Shown piece by piece: positions 52,267 to 59,486 of a stretch of DNA of 64,000 bases. Source of the DNA: JABDII01 sp963815325 (GTDB taxonomy: Bacteria; Gemmatimonadota; Gemmatimonadetes; Gemmatimonadales; GWC2-71-9); the NCBI GenBank assembly GCA_963815325.1, contig CAWFGG010000002.1, forward strand, positions 774,077 through 838,076, written 5' to 3'. The notes under the pieces were generated by a model. That model was not told where the DNA came from. It worked only from the letters and a program-made list of their open reading frames with translations, and made no database searches. The position numbers and the translations under genes are program-made. Position 1 is the stretch's first letter. Each line of letters opens with the position of its first letter.

Positions 52267-52476
52267 ATGGGCGAACCGGTTGTCGTTGGATTCGCGGTTC
52301 TGGCAGTCGTCGGCATCGCCCTCGTCCTGGTGGGTGCCGTTCGGCGTGCCGTCAATCTCATGGTGGTCGGGTCGGCCATCCTGCTCGCCATTGCCGGAGC
52401 CTGGATGCTGGGCCCCGTCGGCGCTTTGGTGGGACTGCTGGCCTTCGGATTCCTGAGACGCGGCCCCCGCTCGTGA
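52267..52476 (+). CDS. Small two-span membrane protein
   Basis: 69 aa starting MGEPVVVGFAVLAVVGIALV, preceded by GGAGATAT. Two hydrophobic helices (residues 5-24 and 31-62, Gly/Ala-rich) with an R-R turn and a basic end. No family recognised; convergent with the next lipoprotein gene. Confidence 0.65.
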   Translation: MGEPVVVGFAVLAVVGIALVLVGAVRRAVNLMVVGSAILLAIAGAWMLGPVGALVGLLAFGFLRRGPRS

Positions 52477-52534
52477 GCTTCACTGCTTACTGAAGTGAGA
52501 GGGGGCCGGGCGGTCGTCTCAGGATGGTACCGCG

Positions 52535-52918
52535 CTACTGCAAGTTGGCCATCACGTGCTCCCACGCCTCGCTCAGCACCGGATACTCCGCCAGCTTCAT
52601 CATCTGGGCCGCCGCTTTGCTCTGGAATTCTCGTCCGTCCGCACCGTACTTCTCGGCGATTTCCTGCATTTGCTCCCTCGTCGGCGGCGGTAGTTTCTTG
52701 ACCTGCGCAACGACGTCGGCCATGCGTGTTCCCAACGCCTCGATCTCCGAGGCCGCCTTCTCGGCCGATGCCTGGTCCTTGACTCCCTCGAGAACGTCGA
52801 CCATCTCCTCCATGATTTCGGCCTGCGCCTCCATCGCGTCTTCATAGGAACTGATACCGCCGCCGCCACACGAAACAGATAACACACTTACAACCGCTGC
52901 CATCAGAATTCGCCGCAT
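52535..52918 (-). CDS. Hypothetical helical lipoprotein
   Basis: 127 aa from the ATG at 52918, chosen over 52924 because GAGGAG is then about 8 nt upstream. MRRILMAAVVSVLSVSCGGG is a lipoprotein signal with Cys17. The mature protein is almost entirely helical and acidic (YEDAMEAQAEIMEEMVDVLE, EALGTRMADVVAQVKKLPPP). Likely periplasmic-facing and membrane-anchored. Function unknown. Confidence 0.78.
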   Translation of the reverse strand: MRRILMAAVVSVLSVSCGGGGISSYEDAMEAQAEIMEEMVDVLEGVKDQASAEKAASEIEALGTRMADVVAQVKKLPPPTREQMQEIAEKYGADGREFQSKAAAQMMKLAEYPVLSEAWEHVMANLQ

Positions 52919-52924
52919 GTTCAT

Positions 52925-53450
52925 TTCTCCTCAGAAGATACTTCGCAGTGTACTGTCGCCGACCGGTACCGGCAACACGGACCACCGGCGAGGATTCCGA
53001 CCCTGGGACGGGACCCCGATCAAGGCTTGCTCGACTGGGAGAGAGCGCGTTGATTCGAGTGGAGCGTGCCCCGAAGTGGCCACCCTAAGCCTGCGGCTCC
53101 TACCTACGACGATGATACCTCGTTTGTTGCCCGACCGCGGCATCGCGTTGGCCTGGGCGATCAACACCGGAGAAAGCCCGCGCGGTCTGGCCGAGCAGTT
53201 GATGGAGCGAACCTGGTCGGAGTTGTCCCGGGTCCTCTTAGAGCCGAGCAGGTAGCTCCGCAGAGCGGCTGGAGGCCGCGCCCCATGCACGCCAAATGCC
53301 GACAATGATGGTCGATATTGGCACATGACTTCTGGTTGTCGCGGTTTTCAGCCTTTCTTTAAGCATGCAGTGCTATGATGAATGTGCGCCGGTGACGCAT
53401 TTGTGCGCGTCCGGTGCTGATGGCGGACATCCGCAGGGGGGAGGCCGATC
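52925..53450. other. Gap upstream of the hydrogenase regulatory genes
   Basis: 526 bp. A frame at 53112-53255 (47 aa, MIPRLLPDRGIALAWAINTG) has no ribosome site and is doubtful. TATGAT at 53384-53389 could be the -10 of the downstream operon, but no convincing -35 is at the right distance. TGGCAC at 53329 was considered for sigma-54 and rejected. Confidence 0.5.
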
Positions 53451-53870
53451 ATGCCTGCCACGGAAGCCCGTTCGACGACGAAGACGATCCTGGTCATCGA
53501 CGACGACGACGACTTCACGACGGCCGTGCGCTCCGTGCTCGAGGGTGAGAACTACACGGTGGTCGTGGCCGATTCGGGCGCCGAGGGGCTGCAACAGCTC
53601 CGCGCGTCCAAACCCGACCTGATCATCCTAGACATCATGATGGAAACCACGACCGAAGGGTACGGTGTCAACGAGGCGATCAAGTACTCGGACCAGTACG
53701 CCGCCTTTCAGCAGACGCCGATCATCATGGTGTCGTCGATCCAGGAGTCGCCCGACGACCTGTACCCGCGGGCTCCCGAGGTGGACATGATCCGCCCGGA
53801 TCGTTACATGACGAAGCCGCTCGACGTTCCCAAGTTCCTGGAGATCGTCCGGCAGACGCTGCGTCGCTAG
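53451..53870 (+). CDS. Stand-alone receiver domain (response regulator) 1
   Basis: 139 aa, GGGAGG before the ATG. A single receiver: acidic DDDDD after ILVI, phospho-acceptor Asp in LIILDIMMETTTEGYG, Ser in IIMVSSIQES and Lys in YMTKPLD. The post-Asp sequence (MMETTTEGYGVNEAI, with a longer beta4-alpha4 segment) is shared with receiver 2 at 55085, defining a small subfamily. There is no output domain, so it would act by protein contact or as a phosphate relay. Starts the hydrogenase-linked gene set. Confidence 0.9.
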   Translation: MPATEARSTTKTILVIDDDDDFTTAVRSVLEGENYTVVVADSGAEGLQQLRASKPDLIILDIMMETTTEGYGVNEAIKYSDQYAAFQQTPIIMVSSIQESPDDLYPRAPEVDMIRPDRYMTKPLDVPKFLEIVRQTLRR

Positions 53871-53939
53871 CGCGCCACCCTGAGCGGGACACCCGCGCCG
53901 CCCGCCGTCGGTACGTGTGCCGCGGGGAGGGGGACGGGT

Positions 53940-55088
53940 ATGGTGGAGGTCGCGGGGGAGCTGGGGACCGTGGTCGTCATCGACGACGATTACGCGATGC
54001 GCCTGTCTTGCGAGCAGGCGCTCACCCGCGTCGGGTATAGGGTCGAGACCTTCGCGGACGGCGCCCAAGGGCTCGAGGCCGTAAGCACGTGCCAGCCCGG
54101 ACTGGTGCTGGTCGACCTCAAGATGCCCGGGCTCAGCGGCCTCGACGTCATCAGTCGGCTGCATCAGATCGATCCCACCATCACCATCGTCGTCATCACC
54201 GGCTATGCCACGATCGGCACCGCGGTGGACGCCATGCAGGCGGGCGCGTACGACTTCCTGCCCAAGCCGTTCTCCCCCGACGAGCTCAGGCTGATCGTGC
54301 GGCGCGGCTTCGAGCGGCGGCGGCTCCAGTTGGACACGCGGGCCTGCGAGTTGGAGCGCGAACTGCAGCGTCGCAGGTTCGTGACCTTCGTGTCGCACCA
54401 GCTGAAAACACCCCTCGTAGCCGTACACCAATACCTCGATGTCCTGCGCACGATGGGCGACATGCCCGGGGACGCGGCGAAGCGCCAGGAATGGCTCGCC
54501 CGGTGTTTAGCCCGGACCGAGGAACTGCACCGGCTGATCGACGATTGGCTCACCCTTGCCCAGCTCGAGGGGGGCACCCTGGGCCGCCAGCACACCCAAG
54601 TGGATCTCCGGCAGGTCCTGGAACAGATCACCACGACCTATGAACCACTGGCAGTCCGCCAGGACCTCGCGCTCACCTGCGAGCTGCCGGCGGAGCCGTG
54701 CGCGGTCCGCGGCGATCCGACCTGCATCGGTGTCCTGTTCGACAACCTCATAACGAATGCCCTCAAGTACAACAGGCCCGGCGGGCGGGTGTGCGTCCGG
54801 GCGGTCACGCAACCAGGCGAGATCGTGGTGGAGGTCGTGGATACGGGTATCGGCATACCCTCCTCCGCACTCCCGTTCGTGTTCGACGAGTTCTACCGCG
54901 TCCGGCAGCCCGGCAAGCGCAAGGTCGAAGGCACCGGCCTCGGGCTCCCGATCTGCCGCCGGATCGCGGCGGAGCTCGGCGGCGTCATCGAGGTGGAAAG
55001 TACCGAGGGCAAGGGGTCGACGTTCTCCGTTCGTCTCCCGGCGTCCACCGTCGGTGACGAGGCCTCAGAAACGGAGCTGTCCGCATGA
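53940..55088 (+). CDS. Hybrid receiver-histidine kinase (REC-HisKA-HATPase)
   Basis: 382 aa. Receiver at residues 8-125 (VVVIDDDYAM, LVLVDLKMPGLSGLDVISRL with Asp, KPFSPDEL). HisKA follows with phospho-His in FVTFVSHQLKTPLVAVHQYL, then HATPase (FDNLITNALKYNRPGG, VVDTGIGIPS, GTGLGLPICRRIAAELGGVI). Soluble, with the receiver in front of the kinase. Preceded by GGGAGGGGG. Overlaps receiver 2 by 4 nt. It probably phosphorylates one of the flanking receiver-only proteins to control the hydrogenase genes or activity. Confidence 0.92.
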   Translation: MVEVAGELGTVVVIDDDYAMRLSCEQALTRVGYRVETFADGAQGLEAVSTCQPGLVLVDLKMPGLSGLDVISRLHQIDPTITIVVITGYATIGTAVDAMQAGAYDFLPKPFSPDELRLIVRRGFERRRLQLDTRACELERELQRRRFVTFVSHQLKTPLVAVHQYLDVLRTMGDMPGDAAKRQEWLARCLARTEELHRLIDDWLTLAQLEGGTLGRQHTQVDLRQVLEQITTTYEPLAVRQDLALTCELPAEPCAVRGDPTCIGVLFDNLITNALKYNRPGGRVCVRAVTQPGEIVVEVVDTGIGIPSSALPFVFDEFYRVRQPGKRKVEGTGLGLPICRRIAAELGGVIEVESTEGKGSTFSVRLPASTVGDEASETELSA

Positions 55089-55504
55089 CGCCCAGCGGTC
55101 GCATTCTCGTGGTGGACGACGATCGGGATTTCGTGCAGGCGCTCACCGCGCTGCTGGAGCGGCACGGCTACGAGGTCCTGTGCGCATACGACGGACGGAC
55201 GGGGGTGCTCCGGGCGCGGCGCGAGGCCCCGGACCTGATCCTGGTGGACGTGATGATGGACGAGCGGACCGAGGGCTTCTTCGTGGTCCAGGAGCTGCGC
55301 CGGGTGCCGGAGCTCGAAGGGGTGCCGATCTTCGTTGTGAGCGCGGTCTACGAGCAAGTCCCGGAATTCCAGGTGCCTCCCGACCGTGCGTGGCTGCCGT
55401 ACGACGCCTTCTTCCGCAAACCCATCGACCCGGAGGCCCTGCTCGCCCAAATCCGCGAGGCATTGGCCGCGCGCAGCGCGACCCCGCCGGAGGCGCGCCC
55501 GTGA
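55085..55504 (+). CDS. Stand-alone receiver domain (response regulator) 2
   Basis: 139 aa; ATG overlaps the kinase stop by 4 nt. ILVVDDDRDFVQALTALLER, acceptor Asp in LILVDVMMDERTEGFFVVQE, Ser in IFVVSAVYEQV, Lys in AFFRKPIDPEAL. Same subfamily as receiver 1. Its stop overlaps the GTG of the hydrogenase beta-subunit gene (GTGA), tying regulation and enzyme in one transcript. Confidence 0.9.
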   Translation: MTPSGRILVVDDDRDFVQALTALLERHGYEVLCAYDGRTGVLRARREAPDLILVDVMMDERTEGFFVVQELRRVPELEGVPIFVVSAVYEQVPEFQVPPDRAWLPYDAFFRKPIDPEALLAQIREALAARSATPPEARP

Positions 55505-56535
55505 AGACGCTTACATTGCCCAAAGAGCACCTGGACTTCTTCGCATCAGTCCTGCAGCAGTTTGGTGAGATCCATGGGCCCGTCGCCCAAGGCAAGCGAT
55601 TCGTGTTTCGGCGGCTCCGCCGCTGGTCCGAGATCCGGCTCGATTACACCCGCACGATCCTACCGCCCAAAAAGTACTTCCTCCCCCCGCGTGAGTGCCT
55701 GTTCCGCTACCGGCGGCGCGAGGGCTACGTGCCGGAGACTGCGGGTCTCGAACGCCGCATCGTGCTGTTCGGCGTGCATGCCTGCGATATCTACGGCCTC
55801 AACATCCTGGATCAGGTCTTCGGCGGCCGCTATCCGGATCCATACTACCAGACGCGCCGGCGACACATTGCGGTGATCGGCGTCGACTGCACGCCCGATG
55901 AGCACTGCTTCTGCCGCTCAATGCGGGCGGACTTCGTCAGCGAAGGATTCGACCTGTTCTTTCAAGACCTGGGCGACCGCTACCTCGTGTTCGTCGGTAC
56001 GGCGCTCGGAGACGACATGGCGCTGGCGACGGGGCCGCTGTTCCAGCCCACCAGCCGGGCGGACATAGAGGAATACAAGCGGCGCTCCGCCGCGAGAGAG
56101 GACGCGTTCCGGCTCGAGGCGGAGATCCGGGACCTGCCGGAAATCTTCGAGCTCGAGTACGAAAGCGACCTCTGGCAGCAGCTCGGTGAGCGGTGCCTCG
56201 GCTGCGGTGCCTGCAGCATGGTCTGCCCGACCTGCTACTGCTACGACGTCGCCGACGAGGTCGAACTAGGCAGCGCCGACGGGACGCGCACCCGGGTGTG
56301 GGACAGCTGCCTATTTGCATCGCATGCCGCCGTGGCCGGCGGCGAGAATTTCCGCGCCAGCCGGGCGAGCCGTATCAAGTTCCGGTTTTATCACAAACAG
56401 CGTGGCTTCGTCGCGGAATATGGCCGCCCGAGCTGTGTCGGCTGCGGCCGCTGCCTCGAGGCCTGTCCCGCCGGCATCGACATCATCGAGGTCATCGAAC
56501 AGCTCCGGGAGGTCAAGCATGCCACGGCTGGCTGA
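55501..56535 (+). CDS. Hydrogenase beta subunit (HydB-like, 4Fe-4S dicluster protein)
   Basis: 344 aa from GTG 55501. MKTLTLPKEHLDFFASVLQQ, then an N-terminal region with HACDIYGLNILDQVF and GVDCTPDEHCFCRSM. The C-terminal Fe-S motifs are CLGCGACSMVCPTCYCYDV and CVGCGRCLEACPAGIDI. This matches the HydB/AsrA group that sits with group 3b [NiFe] hydrogenases (sulfhydrogenases) and wires electrons between the FAD subunit and the small subunit. Cytosolic. The next gene starts 17 nt before its end. Confidence 0.88.
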   Translation: MKTLTLPKEHLDFFASVLQQFGEIHGPVAQGKRFVFRRLRRWSEIRLDYTRTILPPKKYFLPPRECLFRYRRREGYVPETAGLERRIVLFGVHACDIYGLNILDQVFGGRYPDPYYQTRRRHIAVIGVDCTPDEHCFCRSMRADFVSEGFDLFFQDLGDRYLVFVGTALGDDMALATGPLFQPTSRADIEEYKRRSAAREDAFRLEAEIRDLPEIFELEYESDLWQQLGERCLGCGACSMVCPTCYCYDVADEVELGSADGTRTRVWDSCLFASHAAVAGGENFRASRASRIKFRFYHKQRGFVAEYGRPSCVGCGRCLEACPAGIDIIEVIEQLREVKHATAG

Positions 56536-57391
56536 GGCCCCCCTTTTCCGCCCGGTCTTGACGACGAACCCATATCAGCCGGCGACGGCGCACATCGTCA
56601 GCATCCACCGCATGGTCGCTGACAACTACCTGTTCACACTGCGCTTCGCGGACGACCACCAGGCGGCGGCGTTCCGCCACCGACCCGGCCAATTCGTGAT
56701 GCTGAGCGTGCCCGGCGCCGGCGAGGCACCAATCTCCATCTCATCGTCGCCCACGAGACCTGGAATGCTCGAGCTGTGCGTGCGCCGCGTCGGCCGGGTC
56801 ACCAACGCACTCTACCGTCTGCAAGCTACCGACCACGTCGGGGTGCGAGGCCCGTACGGCAACGGGTTCCCAATCGAGCGGCTGGAGGGCGGTGACCTGC
56901 TGCTGGTGGCAGGCGGGCTCGGCATGGCGCCCCTGCGGTCCCTGCTCTGGTACGCGCTCGACCGCCGGGACCAATTCGGCAGCGTGACGCTGATGTACGG
57001 CGTGAGGACCCCGGCGGACATGCTGTTTCGCGACGAGTTGGTTTCGCTCGCCGACCGCCCGGATCTGACCTGTCTCTTGACCGTCGATCGAGACCCGGCG
57101 GGCGGGTGGACCCAACAGATCGGACTCTTGCCCACCCTGTTCGATCGCGCGGCCCCGGACCCCCGAACCACTCACGCCGCCGTCTGCGGTCCGCCGGTCG
57201 TGTACCGGCTCGTGCTCGAGCGCCTGCTGGCCCTCGGGTTCTCGAAGGACCGTATCCTCATGTCGCTCGAACGCCGCATGAAATGCGGCGTCGGGAAGTG
57301 CGGCCACTGCAGCGTGGGCTACAAGTACACCTGCCTGCACGGACCGATCTTCACCTACTGGGACGCCATCAATCTGCCGGAGCTCGTATGA
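56519..57391 (+). CDS. Hydrogenase gamma subunit (HydG-like, FAD/NAD(P)-binding)
   Basis: 290 aa from ATG 56519, preceded by GGGAGG inside the previous gene. Ferredoxin-reductase fold: FRHRPGQFVMLSVPGAGEAP and ISISSSPTRPGML (FAD), VGVRGPYGNGFP, LLLVAGGLGMAPLRSLLWYA (NAD(P)), and the C-terminal 2Fe-2S site CGVGKCGHCSVGYKYTCLHG. It lets the hydrogenase exchange electrons with NAD(P)H. ATGA overlap with the small-subunit gene. Confidence 0.92.
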   Translation: MPRLAEAPLFRPVLTTNPYQPATAHIVSIHRMVADNYLFTLRFADDHQAAAFRHRPGQFVMLSVPGAGEAPISISSSPTRPGMLELCVRRVGRVTNALYRLQATDHVGVRGPYGNGFPIERLEGGDLLLVAGGLGMAPLRSLLWYALDRRDQFGSVTLMYGVRTPADMLFRDELVSLADRPDLTCLLTVDRDPAGGWTQQIGLLPTLFDRAAPDPRTTHAAVCGPPVVYRLVLERLLALGFSKDRILMSLERRMKCGVGKCGHCSVGYKYTCLHGPIFTYWDAINLPELV

Positions 57392-58188
57392 GGCCCGACG
57401 AAGAGGCAACCGTCACGGCCGCTGCCCGACCCACCGTGGGGTTCGTGGGGCTCACCGGTTGCGCCGGCGACCAGCTCGTTGTGCTCGACTGCGAGGACGA
57501 GTTGCTCGACTTGGTTGCGCTCCTCGACGTCCGCGAGTTTCTCATGGCCGCGTCGGACGGCAATGGAACGAAGGCACCACTCGACATTGCCTTCGTCGAG
57601 GGCGCAGTGATGAGCCGCCGCGACGAGGAGACGCTCCGGCAGCTGCGCGAGCGGACCCGCTGCCTTGTCGCCATCGGGACGTGCGCCGTCTGGGGCGGCG
57701 TGGCCGCGCTCGACAGACTGTTCGATCGCGGGGCGTTGGTACGTGAGGTGTACGGAGACGTCGGGGCAGGATTCGACACCCTCCCGACGCGGGCGGTGCG
57801 GGACGTCGTTCCGGTCGACTACGCGATCACTGGGTGCCCGATCGAGCGGGACGAGTTCCTCTCCGCCGTCGCGCACCTGCTTCAGGGCAACCCGCCCCCG
57901 GTGCGAGACATCCCGGTGTGCGCCGAATGCCGGATGCGAGAGGTGGGCTGTCTCCTGGTGGACTGCGGCCTGCCGTGCTGCGGTGCCGTGACCGCCGGTG
58001 GCTGTAACGCCCGGTGTCCAGCCCTTGGCGTCCCGTGCGTCGGCTGCCGGGGACCGGCGTCCGACCCAAATATCGAGGCGGCACTCGCCGCCTTCGAGGC
58101 CCACGGCATCCCGCGCGATGACGCCGAGCGCCGGCTGCAGGTCTTCGCCCCGCTGCCCGTCGAGGCAGCCGTGGGGGAGCTTCGATGA
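57388..58188 (+). CDS. [NiFe] hydrogenase small subunit (group 3 type)
   Basis: 266 aa. FVGLTGCAGDQLVVLDCEDE (first proximal-cluster Cys region), CLVAIGTCAVWGGVAALDRL, AITGCPIERDEFL and a Cys-rich C-terminus (CAECRMREVGCLLVDCGLPC; ARCPALGVPCVGCRGP) carry the Fe-S ligands. No Tat signal, so the enzyme is cytosolic, as in group 3 hydrogenases. Stop overlaps the large-subunit ATG by 4 nt. Confidence 0.9.
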   Translation: MRPDEEATVTAAARPTVGFVGLTGCAGDQLVVLDCEDELLDLVALLDVREFLMAASDGNGTKAPLDIAFVEGAVMSRRDEETLRQLRERTRCLVAIGTCAVWGGVAALDRLFDRGALVREVYGDVGAGFDTLPTRAVRDVVPVDYAITGCPIERDEFLSAVAHLLQGNPPPVRDIPVCAECRMREVGCLLVDCGLPCCGAVTAGGCNARCPALGVPCVGCRGPASDPNIEAALAAFEAHGIPRDDAERRLQVFAPLPVEAAVGELR

Positions 58189-59486
58189 CGACACGCATCA
58201 CGATCGACCATCTAGCGCGCGTCGAAGGGCACGGCGGTGTCACCGTCGAGCTCGACGGTGACAGGGTCCAGGCCGTACGGTTTGACATCTTCGAGGGAGC
58301 CCGATTGCTCGAGGGCCTCATCCGAGGACGGCGTTACGACGAGGTGGCCCCGATCGTGTCTCGGATCTGCGCGATCTGCTCTGCCGCACACACGCTCACA
58401 TCCCTCGCGGCTACGGAACGGGCGTTCGGAATCGTCCCGAGCCCAGCCACCGAGCGCCTACGAGAGCTCCTGCTCCGCGGCGAGAACATCGAAAGCCACG
58501 CGCTGCACATCTTCCTGCTCGCGATTCCCGACTACTTCGGTGCGCCGAGCGCACTCGCGCTCGCGGCGGATCGACGCGAGGTCGTGGAGCTCGGCCTCCG
58601 TCTCAAGCAACTCGGCAACCGCATCCAAAGGACCGTCGCAGGCCGGGAGATCCACCCCGTGACGACGGTAGTCGGCGGATTCAGTGCCCACCCGGACACT
58701 GAGAGCCTGTTGCACCTCCGCGCGGCCCTCCTCGACGGCCGGCGTGACGTGGCAACCGCCCTCGACGTCGTCGCGGCGCTGCCTGCCGCCGATGTGGGCC
58801 GGAGCCAGAGCGCCTACGCTGCGCTCCGAACCGTCGGCACGTACGGGTACAGCGGCGATGAGATCGCAATCGAAGGGGCCGGACCATCGGTTACCGTGCC
58901 GGTGCCGGCGTACCGAACGTTTGCGCAGGAGCGGACCGTGGCCCACTCACACGCCAAGCACAGTCTCTGGAACGGTACGCCGGTGATGGTGGGTGCGCTT
59001 GCGAGGCTCGTGGTGAACGGCTCGGCCCTGCCACCAACGGCACAACAGGCAGCCGAGCGGCTGGGCCTCGTGCCTCCGTTCGACGACCCGCTCGATAACA
59101 CCCGTGCCCAGATGGTCGAGATGGTCGCGGATGTCGACCATGCGCTCCAACTCGTCGAGCAGCTGCTTGCCGGCGGGGAGCCCTCGGAGCCGGCGCCACC
59201 GGTGACGACGCGCGCAGGCACGGGGACGGCAGCAGTGGAGGCGCCGCGCGGCCTGCTCGTACACAGCTACCGCTACGATCAGCACGGCCGGATCGTGGAG
59301 GCGGACGTCGTGACGCCCACCGCATTCAACGCCGCGAGTGTCGAGTATCGGCTGTGTCGCGCCGTTGAGCAGGCCACGGACCGGTCGCCCGATCCCCTCC
59401 GGCGGCGGCTCGAGATGCTCATCCGGGCCTACGATCCGTGTATTTCGTGCGCGGTACACGTGATCACCTGTCCCCGTGCGCCTTGA
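58185..59486 (+). CDS. [NiFe] hydrogenase large subunit (group 3 type)
   Basis: 433 aa. L1 motif RICAICSAAHTL (Cys62, Cys65) and L2 motif DPCISCAVH (Cys419, Cys422, His425) bind the NiFe centre. VEGHGG and GENIESHALHIFLL are also typical. Only eight residues follow the L2 His, a short tail for the usual maturation protease. No hyp or protease gene is visible, so maturation would rely on distant genes. With HydB, HydG and the small subunit it forms a soluble bidirectional NAD(P)-linked hydrogenase, most like group 3b; the subgroup call is by memory. Confidence 0.92.
   Translation: MTTRITIDHLARVEGHGGVTVELDGDRVQAVRFDIFEGARLLEGLIRGRRYDEVAPIVSRICAICSAAHTLTSLAATERAFGIVPSPATERLRELLLRGENIESHALHIFLLAIPDYFGAPSALALAADRREVVELGLRLKQLGNRIQRTVAGREIHPVTTVVGGFSAHPDTESLLHLRAALLDGRRDVATALDVVAALPAADVGRSQSAYAALRTVGTYGYSGDEIAIEGAGPSVTVPVPAYRTFAQERTVAHSHAKHSLWNGTPVMVGALARLVVNGSALPPTAQQAAERLGLVPPFDDPLDNTRAQMVEMVADVDHALQLVEQLLAGGEPSEPAPPVTTRAGTGTAAVEAPRGLLVHSYRYDQHGRIVEADVVTPTAFNAASVEYRLCRAVEQATDRSPDPLRRRLEMLIRAYDPCISCAVHVITCPRAP

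Noticed and set aside
53112..53255. Small gene of 47 codons upstream of the first receiver
   Set aside because: No ribosome site and nothing recognised; kept only as a note in the gap description.
53329..53345. Sigma-54 promoter before the hydrogenase genes (TGGCAC...)
   Set aside because: The -24 half matches, but the -12 half at the required distance reads TTCTG without GC, so the pair does not fit.
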